From the NCBI GenBank assembly GCA_951799425.1, contig OX637396.1, positions 33,906,701 through 33,970,700 of the forward strand: DNA of 64,000 bases. The letters run 5' to 3'. A model generated the notes under the pieces. It saw nothing but the letters and a program-made list of their open reading frames with translations, ran no database searches and was not told where the DNA came from. Below, piece by piece: positions 33,871 through 43,248 of this stretch (position 1 is its first letter; every line of letters begins with the position of its first letter). Source of the stretch: Ilex aquifolium (taxonomy: Eukaryota; Streptophyta; Magnoliopsida; Aquifoliales; Aquifoliaceae). The position numbers and the translations under genes were made by a program.

Positions 33871-34425
33871 GGGGTTAATTGCATTGGAGGTTTCAAAGTA
33901 TGAAATTTATCTTATTTTAGTCTCCAATATTTCAATTGCATCATTTTGGTCCCTAAAATATTGAATATGTTTCTATATGGTCCCTCAAATAGACAACGTC
34001 CAGATTACTAACGATTTTTTTTTATTATAAATTTGTCACGTGATACTTAAATATGGACAAAAAAATAATTTGGATAATTCTTGACCAAATTTTTACTCAA
34101 ATTTTGGTTAAATAGCTACATAAATTACACATTTTTTATTATGAATTATTTAAATTTTGGTCAAAAGATACTCATATTATACATTTTTTTTGTCGAGAGC
34201 TACCCAAATTTTGTTTAAGAGCAATCAAAATTATTTTTTGTTCATATTTAGGTATTACGTGATAAGTTTATGATAAAAAAATTATTAGCAATCTGGACGT
34301 TGTCTGCTTGAAGGACCATATAGAAACATATTCAATACTTAAAGTTCCAAAATGATTCAATTGAAACATTAGGGACTAAAATGAGACAAATTTCATACTT
34401 TAAGAACCTCCAATGCAATTAACTC
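33871..34425. mobile_element. Long-TIR MITE, ~555 bp
   Basis: GGTTAATTGCATTGGAGG on the left and CCTCCAATGCAATTAAC on the right begin inverted repeats that extend more than 150 bp inwards (for example GACAACGTCCAGATT against AATCTGGACGTTGTC). T-runs on both sides could be an AT-rich target duplication, but its length cannot be fixed. A long-TIR foldback form of this kind is usual for MULE-derived MITEs. Confidence 0.6.
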
Positions 34426-35167
34426 TTTTTTTTTTTCAAAACTCTTAAAAAAATTTAGAAAGTTGCACTTCCAACATTCTCTCACAAAATTTTTTAAAAA
34501 ATAATAAAATTATAGACTTGAAACTTTGTTGAACGTGTTACTGTTTGATGTTATTATTTGATAGGAACATAATTTTAATGCTAGCACAATTTTCAAGATA
34601 TAAATTGTTAATAGTAATACAATTCCTAATTTAGGAGTTGTTAGTTTTTGCAAATAAGTTTTGACTAAATATAACTATTGAGGATATTTTGGACAATGTA
34701 GATCAAAATAGACTTATCCCCAAATAAATTTTTTAAGTGTACTTAAGCCCAAATAAGTTTACAAAAAAGGACCGGCCTCCCTAAGCTCCAATGAATAAGT
34801 AGCAAGTGTCTTCCACAATTGTAACCGATATGGACCCAACATGCCTCCTAATGAAAAATCCCAATCCAATGCCTTAATGACCTCCAAACGGCCCAATGCA
34901 ACCAGTTTAGCAATGACCAAGAAATTGGACTTGCAACTACATGAGCCGGGCTTCTAAGGGTGCTCCTAAATTAGGCCATCAGCGACAATATTCAAATTTA
35001 ATATAGACACATAAACACAAGATAAAAAATGACACGATACGGCATGGCGTTACTCTTTCCCAAACCGTCTCTATGGGGTCTCACTAATTGCAACTCAAGG
35101 TGGGTCTTCAAACATTCTGTGATGGTTAATGTTGATATATAATCACACATACCACATAATGAATTTT
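34426..35167. other. Spacer, no gene seen
   Basis: AT-rich. A segment near 34715-34780 (ACTTAAGCCCAAATAAGT, GGACCGGCCTCCC) resembles the right end of the TIR element at 40435-41535 and may be a relic of that family. Confidence 0.45.
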
Positions 35168-35645
35168 TGTTATACCTCTTGAAGAACCCGAAAATTAATC
35201 GGATCATTACTTGTCGTTACGAGCTCAACGATGTCAAACCTGAACTGCCGCAAGCTTCTTTACACACACCCGAATCTTGTACTCGGGTGAAGAAGTGGGT
35301 ATCTAGAGTCTCTTCTTAAATTCTCACGCTCACAAATCCAAGGGTGTATGGTGTTAAGTCAAAGAGAATATAAAGAGAGATAGAGAGTATATGGAGAGGG
35401 AGAATATTTGCTTTGGAAGGCTTGTATTCCCTTGAAAAATTATGCAGAGAATTTTTTTATATGTATATGGGTGGAGGTAACCACCAAAGGGACCTCCTTG
35501 TAACCACCCAATCATGGGTACCATGATCGCCTACACTTAGGAGGCTGGTTTATCCTTATAATTTCCACCAACCACCTAGATTGGGATCCATTTTTCTATG
35601 TGGGTGGATCTTGATCTAGGTCCAATGACCCACCATTAATTAACA
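35168..35645 (-). mobile_element. Putative minus-strand LTR (3' LTR of a truncated element)
   Basis: On the minus strand the segment starts TGTTAATTAATGGTGGG right after a purine-rich GTGGGAAA and ends GAGGTATAACA. It has TG...CA ends, CT-rich and TATA-like DNA in the middle (CTCTTTATATTC), and no coding capacity. The sequence at 35646-36286 would be the adjoining internal region, cut off at the edge of the duplicated block. There is no second LTR in the window, so this rests on end structure only. Confidence 0.45.
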
Positions 35646-36286
35646 TTTCCCACTAGCCAACATAGGGCAATTTATCAACAAAGTCTATAACTACAATAAA
35701 TGGAACGTGTGACCCAACGAAGTACCCAGACAATTCGATTACACCTAATAAAGCACTCTTAGTCCCTCAAAACAAGCAATGCTAAATCCCAAATATGTAA
35801 TGCACTCATGATTTTATTAAAAAACAAATACGACCAAGTCACCCATGCAATGAGTCACAAAACATGGTATATCATCGAATAATCTTTCCCAGCCGTCATG
35901 TCAATCCAAGTAAACTCAACTGCTTTCCAATTCATGCCTCGCGAGACCGAATCAATTGTGATCCTAGGGTACATGCTAAAGTAGCACATTGAGCATTCTC
36001 TTCATATAGAGAGAATCCACGTGGCTCACACAGTGTTTAAACAGAGATTCATTCAACACTTTCACTATCAGTCGATTTTAAGCACATATGGTATGAAACG
36101 TATGCTATGACGTTGTTCTATAAAATAATAGGTGTGTCATATTTGAAAGAAAAAGAACGTCATACGAACCTTAGTCTAGTTGCTAAAGAAGAGCCTAACC
36201 TAAGTTTTCCAACCCAATCACTCTCATAGCGCTTGTCTGAAAACTTACATCCGGTTCTATTTATATGTAAATGTCCCATTGGTAGT
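35646..36286 (-). other. Internal relic of the truncated LTR element
   Basis: GC content is slightly higher than the spacer and no reading frame is sustained on either strand. It is bounded by the putative polypurine tract on one side and by the start of the 36287-39082 duplicate on the other. Confidence 0.35.
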
Positions 36287-36399
36287 TTTAGGACTTGACA
36301 GTATGCCAATTGTGGTTTCGAAGTTTTTAGTACATGTCAAAGCACTTGGTTAACTAAATTATTTAATAAGATAATTACAACAAAGCAAATGTGTGATTA

Positions 36400-36627
36400 G
36401 TGGATAAAAGTATTTTTGGGAAATATGTACAGGAAATAGGGAGAGGTTTAGAGTTGCATAAATATGATTCTTATAATAAAATTTTCGAGAGAGTGATCCA
36501 GGAAGGATTAAGACTTAGAACTATGGTATCTCAGAAGTTTGAATTTATGACCATGAGATCAATGATGGATAGAACACTAACGGAGAGGTATAGCGAAGAA
36601 AAGAAAGATCTTCCTATATTTTTGTAG
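36400..36627 (+). pseudogene. Unidentified gene fragment, copy B (uninterrupted)
   Basis: Seventy-five codons from GTG (no ATG) to TAG: YVQEIGRGLELHKYDSYNKI, then RLRTMVSQKFEFMTMRSMMD and LTERYSEEKKDLPIFL. The composition is that of a real soluble protein, rich in charged residues. The frame is shared with copy A, whose two stops and LTR insertion are absent here. It is probably one exon of a gene whose other parts lie outside the duplicates. Family not recognised. Confidence 0.45.
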
Positions 36628-36741
36628 ACAAATATTATTTTCTAAGACATCATGTCAGTGCTATTACTTACATATTGTTTGATTGATTAGTAAAGTGCAA
36701 GTGAAATCTCTATGTAGAGGTACAAACTTTCTTAACAATGT

Positions 36742-36743
<2 letters not shown>

Positions 36744-36777
<34 letters not shown>
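36744..36777 (+). repeat. Poly-C run of 34 bases
   Basis: An uninterrupted run of C between TTG and AACG, within otherwise AT-rich DNA. It is absent from copy A of the duplicated block. The length may be affected by sequencing error. Confidence 0.8.
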
Positions 36778-36779
<2 letters not shown>

Positions 36780-38682
36780 CGCTTTTCCCAGGTAAGTACC
36801 CACCAATGTTTCATTTCTTCTGACTGGAATGGATCATAGTGTTGATGACATTAATATCGTAATAGTTAGTCTATAGTAGACTAGAAGACTTAAATATCGT
36901 TTTGTATTCTGAAAATTGTTTTCTAAGATGGTCTTCCATAAAATGCTGCATAGATAGAATTTAACATTACCCTTGTACCTCTTGTCCATGTCTTTGGTGT
37001 ATAGTATGTTGTGTTGTTTGGGGTATTAATTGAGCCGAGCCTTCCGAGCTTCGGTATGCTCAGACTTGGATCGAATTTTTCAAGGCCTGCTCAAGCTCAG
37101 CTCGAGCTCGAACATCGAGCCCAAATTTTTGTTCAAACTCGGGTTGAGTGTTGCTGGCTGTAGAATTTAGGTGTACTAGAACAAATTGTGCTACTGATGC
37201 TTAAACAGAAAAGCAAATTGCTCATATTATAGGATCATTTTATGGAATAAATAAGAAATGACTCGATGAGTTTTCTTATTAGAAAGCCGTTGTTCAAGAA
37301 ATTCTAAACTCTATTTCTACCTGTTTTGAGAATTATGCTTCTCACTCTTGACAACATGATAGTTGATACAGGTGTGGGGGTTTTAAACTGCAAGGAGAGA
37401 CTAAAGCTCTTTTTTTTGGTGGAAAAGCCTTTGAAAATGGAGCTGGAGTCGAATCTCTCATCATCTAGTAGTGACGAAGATGAATCAAACTAGTGGCGGA
37501 AGTGACACAGCCGAAAAAAAGGCTTGAAAAACTACTTAATGCAGCCCTCTGCACTTCCAGAATGATATCTTCCCTTTGAAACAACCTTGTATGCCTTTTC
37601 TAACAATTATGTGTTTTTGAACCTTTGAAAAATCCTCTTTAATACCTCGATTAAGCAGCTATTTTGCCAAGGCTGATGTTTTGGGTTACTTGAATGGTTT
37701 GGGTTCTTCACAGGAATCACCCTTCGTGGGTGTGGGACTACATTTTGAATGTGGTTTAGTAGTACACAAAGGCTATAAAGACAACATCTTCAAATTGGTT
37801 AAAACATTTTCGTTTTGAATAAGTGATTGAATACATAAATTCATCTTTTTCGAGATGTTTTTGATGTCTTTGAGTATGTTTGTTGTCGGAATATACAATC
37901 AAAGAAGTCTTACATGCAGTAGCTCAAACAAACAACAAAGAAATTTGTGTACGGGTACCTTTTAAAGGCTGCTTAATTCTTTGCTTACTTAATTTATTTG
38001 CTCACTGATTATATGATTTTAATCTGAATTTTCTATCCCTATTAAACCTCCATATCTTTCTTATTCGTTACAAGAGACCTTGTATATTGGCATGTAAAAT
38101 TCCTCTGTGATCTGAATTTATATGATCTACATTTGAAATCTTCAAGGGAATAGCAATGCAATTTCAATTCATCTTGTTCTTATTTTGGTTACTGTCTTTT
38201 TTTTACGAGCTTAGTTTGCATTTTTTTTACTTTTTATTTAAATTTGCATTGATGTGTTGGGTGAGAAGACATATCGTCTGAATTATTGATATTTCATTAA
38301 CTCGAAGTAAAATTTACATAATTTTTGATAGTTATGAATTTTGTTGTATGACTACAAAGTTGTACTTTCAAAATAAATAAAAGGGGGTAAATTTAAATTT
38401 TTAATAAACAATTATATCCGAAAAACATATCAATTTATTCAAGTCCAAACATATTTACCCGTGCATGCATAGGCTTTTATGATGAACATCTTATGACTTT
38501 ATTGAGTAGTTAAAGAGCGTCATAACAATAATGTATTCGTCATAACAACCACGACAAGGCTGCCGACAAAGCACACTAAATTTTATTCGTGGATAAAGGG
38601 GAGCTATATCTCCCTAGTTTTATCTAGTTACAAACATACACACCTGAAAATTCACACAAGCAGACGCGCGCATAAACATATG

Positions 38683-38973
38683 CTACATTTCAAGAATGGC
38701 CTTGAAATGGCAGAGTCCAGGATCGATTGTACATTGTTCTGTGCAGTGTACGGCACATAGTGCCGAGCATTCAGCATATGATTTTCCGTAGATAGGGCAA
38801 AAGTTTGTAATGCAGTCAGTCATGCAGCTTTCTTCCAACTTTGTAACTTTTCCGGCCCTGTTCGGCACCGCGGACACCGTCAACAACATAAACATAAGAA
38901 GCAATGCAGTGATCATGACCTTGCTGCTGCTTCGGCGGTAGCTGGTGGCGGTGGTGACCATCATGGCTGCCAT
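38683..38973 (-). CDS. Small secreted eight-cysteine peptide, thionin-like, copy 2
   Basis: A 96-residue frame. I take the ATG followed by GCAGCC, which aligns with copy 1, and not the upstream in-frame ATG at 39039, which would add 22 residues ahead of the signal peptide and lie in the leader. The signal core ITALLLMFMLLTVSA is identical to copy 1. All eight Cys are present, with one residue inserted after the second Cys pair and one before the last Cys. Inter-cysteine loops differ much more than the signal peptide (for example FCPIYGKSYAEC against NCVDVYGKSYAEC), a pattern seen in diversifying secreted peptides. The C-terminus FKAILEM is conserved. A TATA box is at 39046-39053. Confidence 0.75.
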   Translation of the reverse strand: MAAMMVTTATSYRRSSSKVMITALLLMFMLLTVSAVPNRAGKVTKLEESCMTDCITNFCPIYGKSYAECSALCAVHCTEQCTIDPGLCHFKAILEM

Positions 38974-39045
38974 TCTCTCTCTCTCTGAAGCTATTAGGTA
39001 GTAGTACTGTAGTAGTTCTATGTAAGGCAAATAGTGCATTGTCTT

Positions 39046-39053
39046 TATTTATA
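39046..39053 (-). promoter_or_regulatory. TATA box of thionin-like copy 2
   Basis: TATAAATA on the minus strand, 73 bp upstream of the chosen ATG, in the same context as copy 1. Confidence 0.6.
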
Positions 39054-39082
39054 GTGGGAGAAGAGGGACCTAAGTGTTAACA

Positions 39083-39703
39083 AACTAACTACCTTGCAAA
39101 GCAACACGCCCCCTCAATCATGCTGCCTGTGCAAAACAGTCTTTCGCCGCCCCTCATGCAACATATGAGCGGATCTTCACTAAAAGCCAGTTCTATTGGC
39201 GGATGGATAGCTCCCCTCACTTTGCCATGAGAACAAAGTTGTGACCAACGGTATTAGTTTATCCGATTAAGGGATAAGGATTAATTTTGTGCAAATAAGG
39301 AATAAGAATGTTTGAATGCAGGGTAAATAAGTAATTTAAACGAGAGAGGTAAATTAGAAAGACAACGAGTTAGACATTAATCGGAATTTATTTGTTAATA
39401 TCTCTCCAATATCATTCGATGAATGAATATTGATATGAATTATTAAAATATATGGGCCTCAACTGTCTCTTTTTTATCAATTAATTAATTAATTTTTTAA
39501 CGTTAGTATATGGACTCCACCTCTATTTTCATTTAATATGCACAATAAAAGTTATTAAAACATGTGAGCCTCATTTATTTAATTATTTAATATAAAAATG
39601 ACATTACACAGTAACTAATAATTATTAAAAATTTGTGAACCCCATGTACAGTACTTGACTATAAATAAAACATGTAACATGTGGATCTTACCTTTTTCTT
39701 TTA
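39083..39703. other. AT-rich spacer, no gene seen
   Basis: No domain-like frame or repeat boundary was recognised. Confidence 0.5.
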
Positions 39704-40272
39704 CTAGCAATGCACGATGTGCGTCGCACGTAAATAAATTTAAATAATATTATTTTTATAAAAAATATAAATTATATATGTAATTAAATTAAATAATAAA
39801 TTAGGTGTCAAATAATTAATTCATATTTTAATTATTACTAACTTTAATTATTAATTTATTCTATAAGTTTTTAAGCAATTAATCTGCCATTTATTTATGT
39901 ATCTGTTACACCCTTTTAAATATTTGCACATCTAATTATATTATAAAATTAATAAATTTTATTTTGTTAAAAAAACTGATTAGATCGCTCTTATAATATT
40001 ATTATTTTATTACATACCAAAATTTTTTTTTTTTACATAAATTTGACTAAAGATCATATAGATATAGATAACTATATATAATTGTATTACTAATAAATGA
40101 GTTCAAAATAATTTAGAAGTCCTTATAAAAGAGTCCAAAATAAATTGAAAGTTAAATATGTGTAAAAAATAAAAATATATAGTAGGATATAATTGACCTT
40201 ATTATAATAATTAGGGATAAAATAAGAAATTAAAAATTTTTCGCAGATGCTGACATTTATAAGTAGTATAGA
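39704..40272 (-). mobile_element. Non-autonomous Helitron
   Basis: Read on the minus strand it starts TCTATACTACTTATAAATG and ends CATTGCTAG, with a hairpin-forming GTGCGACGCAC/GCACATCGTGC just before CTAG. The outer bases are A and T, the Helitron target dinucleotide. It is 569 bp with no TIR, no duplication and no coding capacity. The same 5' end recurs at 54205. Confidence 0.7.
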
Positions 40273-40434
40273 TAATACTGGAATGCAGAAAATTATTAAA
40301 AGCATATGGATGGACCCACTCTCTTTTGCCGACCTATCGCAAACAAACGGATTGCAAAAGTTGTCTTACAAGTAATGGAGGAGACGACCACCAAATGGGC
40401 TTGTCAGTGGGCTAATGGTCGAATTTTTTAGTAA
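40273..40434. other. Short spacer
   Basis: No feature seen. Confidence 0.5.
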
Positions 40435-40676
40435 AAACTAGGGCTAAGTCTTCATAGATGAACTAATAATGACTTGAGTCCGTCAAGAAAACTTATTTAG
40501 TGATAAGTTCGTTTTTTATCTTATTAATAAGTACTTAAGTTCACTGTTTTTTTAAATATCCAAAATATCCTTTCTTGAAAGGAGGTTAAATTAATTTTCT
40601 ATCTTGGAAATTGTTATCCCTTAATTCAATGTCAATTAAAATATGCCAATAAAATCTCCATCATAAATTTAAAATT

Positions 40677-40728
<52 letters not shown>

Positions 40729-41535
40729 CCAACTAGTGGCGTTGTTTAATCAATGTTCATCTTTTAATTTTCTAGGAGTTATGTCAATTTTATGGGTAAT
40801 GGATGAGAATCTCTGGTCCTTATTGTTAATTTTTTGCTTTTTGTAATTTGTGGTATTTTTCGTGGGGGTTGATTTGTTAAATTGAATGTTTCATGATACT
40901 ATTTTTTTATTATGTTACTGTTTTTGTTGAGTATGTTATTGTTCATGTTATTATTATTTTGAGCATATTACTGTTTTTGTTAAGTATGTTACTACTATTA
41001 TTTTCCTAAATATTAATATTCAATGTTACTATTTTTTTTAATATTACTTTTTTTTTTTGTGTTTGAATTTGAGAGAAATAATTATTGTTAAGTATGTTAT
41101 TGTTTTTGTTAAGCATGTTACTATTTTTGTTGAACATGTTAATATTTTTGTTGAACATTTTACTATTGTTATTTTTTAAAAATATTAATATTGAATGTTA
41201 CTATTTTTTTATGTTTAAATGTTACTATTTTTTGTGTTTAAATGGTATTATTTTTTGTCTAAATGTTACTATTTTTTATTTTTAATGTTACTATATATAT
41301 ATATATATAAGAGATATAGTCCTAACCTATATATAGATATAGATAGATATGAGAGAGAATTTTTTTTTAATGTTAGTCAAACTCTTAAGATTTAGGAGTT
41401 TTTAATTTTTAGTTTTACTTCACTTCTAAAAGTAAGGGATAGTCGGGTAAAATTGACAAAAAACGAACGTCACAATAAATAAGTTTTCTTGGCGGACTTA
41501 AGTCCAAACAAGTCCATATAGAGGGACTGGCCTCC
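40435..41535. mobile_element. Long-TIR element with internal minisatellite
   Basis: Left ACTTGAGTCCGTCAAGAAAA and right TTTTCTTGGCGGACTTAAGT are inverted copies within TIRs of roughly 100 bp. The interior has a (CT)n run (40681-40726) and a T-rich minisatellite (about 40900-41290) built from GTTACTATTTTTTGTG and TGTTGAACATGTT-like units. Exact ends and the target duplication were not resolved. No transposase. Confidence 0.5.
40681..40726 (+). repeat. (CT)n microsatellite
   Basis: Twenty-two or more CT dinucleotides in a row. Confidence 0.9.
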
Positions 41536-42084
41536 AAATTAATGATAATTTGTGCATTTGAACATAAAATTATTGTGCTTTTATATTGATATTTGAAATT
41601 TTCTATTAATCTATCTATCTGTATTATTTCTAAATGCAAATAAAAGTGAAAATTTTTTGTTTGACCAAAATAACTTTAACAAAAATAATTAATGTCTATC
41701 ATATTTTTTTGGAGTTAATAGCATTATTAAATTATAAGTAGATTATTTTTCCTTTTTTACCCTTGGCCAAATATACAAACACTACAATGTCCCCCAACAC
41801 TATCAGTTTTGATACTGAAAAGTCAGCTAGGGTACTATTACTCAGAATCCTTCAATGGGTATGATATGGTTCGACTCTCTACTATGCCCTTTGATTTGCA
41901 TTGTGTAATAACTGATTTGTTGTGAAGTTTCCCATATTCTCACTCTCACATATACAACTAATAAAAATAGGGTCACTTAAGACATTATGGATTTTGGTAA
42001 TAAATATTCAATATACAATCAATAATTGGAATTGAATGCTTCTATATTCCATATTCTCGGCTCTCTCTCTCTTAATAGCTGATG
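41536..42084. other. Spacer, no gene seen
   Basis: AT-rich, ending in a short CT run before the Gypsy insertion point. Confidence 0.5.
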
Positions 42085-42121
42085 GTTCTTGATGGGACAT
42101 TCTGTGGGTTCAGCAGATGGT

Positions 42122-42365
42122 AACACGTGTTCTCGGGGGATCACTGTGCTCCGACGACTGATGTCATGACACACGTCCTCGGCGTCGTGTGATCCCGGTA
42201 CTAGAATGGTGACACGTGTCCTCGGCGTCCGGATACCACTGGGTGGTTTAGATTGATGACACGTAATCTCGGCACTCAATGAACCTCGGTGCTGCCTCAT
42301 CTCACACGTGTCCTCGGCGCCTATGTCTTCTCGGGATATGAGGGCCCGGTACACGTCATCTCGGC
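42122..42365 (+). promoter_or_regulatory. Array of six ABRE/G-box-like modules in U3
   Basis: Modules of the form ACACGTGTCCTCGG start near 42122, 42169, 42209, 42257, 42302 and 42349, about 40-48 bp apart. Three contain CACGTG; the others have ACACGTCC, ACACGTAA and ACACGTCA. Each is followed by CTCGG. ACGTGTC and CACGTG are the core sites of bZIP (ABF/AREB) and bHLH factors that mediate ABA, stress and light responses. The LTR promoter is therefore plausibly stress- or ABA-inducible. Confidence 0.6.
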
Positions 42366-42837
42366 TCCAAAAGCTCCCCGACGTCTCCGGCTTATAGAAA
42401 CTAAGGTGAGGAAGGAGTCACTGGCTTGTCCTTTCCGTCAACTCAGTAAGGCAGGCAGGGTAAGCAGAGTTGGCAACCAAGGGGATAAGGACACGTAGTA
42501 CTGTGAGCAGAGCAGTACATAGCTTTACACAAAGGTCCCAGTCATTGTCCGGGTATACAGGGGATCATTTAATAAACATTCAGTATGATGGGATGTCCTT
42601 GATGACTGGGATAGCCCGGAAAGGGGCGCATTAAGTGCTACAAAGATCAAGCATTCAATACATTTGCATAGGGATAAGAGCATTTATTGCTCGGGCGCCC
42701 GAGGGAAGGGGCATTGATTGGTCGGGACTCCGAGCAGTTAAGAGCCTTCAAATATCTCTGCAAAAGGGGAAAAACGCTTCCCCATGACTGACATCTCCTA
42801 CTGTGCACTAGCCTGCAATGATTACTACCAACAAAGG

Positions 42838-42845
42838 TATAAATA
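42838..42845 (+). promoter_or_regulatory. TATA box of the Tat 5' LTR
   Basis: TATAAATA within AAAGGTATAAATAGCCC, about 410 bp before the gag ATG. The equivalent in the 3' LTR is at 52954-52961. Confidence 0.6.
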
Positions 42846-43202
42846 GCCCTCTGAGAGGCAAATCGAAGGTACGCAACACATGCAAACAAGTGTGCTCCGA
42901 ATACTCTCCCTCTCAAAAACGACTACTGACTTGTCCGTCGGAGGGGGAACGCCGGAGACACTCCGGCGCCCTTCTAACTCTTCTTTTCGTGTCCAGGAGA
43001 AGCCGGAGTCCAACACCGTTTGTGAGGCTTAGTTCAACCGTTCCACAAGGAGGAGCCACCGTCAATCCAACCAGTTCCTTTTGGCCTACGTCACGCCAAT
43101 CCACTTCACCGCTAGGATTCGACGTCAACGGTCAAGACGAGTTCGCCCTAGTCCTGCTTCTACTCGAACATTTATATTGTGCAAAAATCTGTACGCACAA
43201 TC

Positions 43203-43219
43203 TGGCGCCGTCTGTGGGA
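43203..43219 (+). promoter_or_regulatory. Primer-binding site of the Tat element
   Basis: TGGCGCCGTCTGTGGGA begins three bases after the LTR. This is the usual primer site of plant Tat/Athila-type elements; the tRNA was not assigned. Confidence 0.75.
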
Positions 43220-43248
43220 AAGATCATATTTCCCGAAGATCAGTGACC

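Larger units (their letters stand above)
36287..39082 (+). repeat. Duplicated block, copy B
   Basis: Collinear with pieces of 19600-24082 and 31868-33603. It holds the uninterrupted gene fragment (36400-36627), the Helitron empty site (37236), the acidic-tail exon copy (about 37372) and the second thionin-like gene. It ends where GAGGGACCTAAGTGTTAA stops matching (33603 versus 39082). The block lacks the solo LTR, Helitron and Copia insertions of copy A. Confidence 0.75.
42090..43199 (+). repeat. 5' LTR of the Tat element
   Basis: TGATGGGACATTCTG to CTGTACGCACA. It contains six ACGT modules in U3 and a TATA box; see separate entries. Translated shadow frames of both LTRs are identical apart from one residue, supporting near-identity. 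Confidence 0.92.

Noticed and set aside
38683..39039. Longer 118-aa form of thionin-like copy 2
   Set aside because: The extra N-terminus precedes the signal peptide, overlaps the transcribed leader next to the TATA box and is not shared with copy 1.
42818..43246. 142-aa plus-strand frame in the 5' LTR
   Set aside because: Repeated in the 3' LTR, spans the TATA box and primer site, and has no gag similarity; gag starts at 43249.
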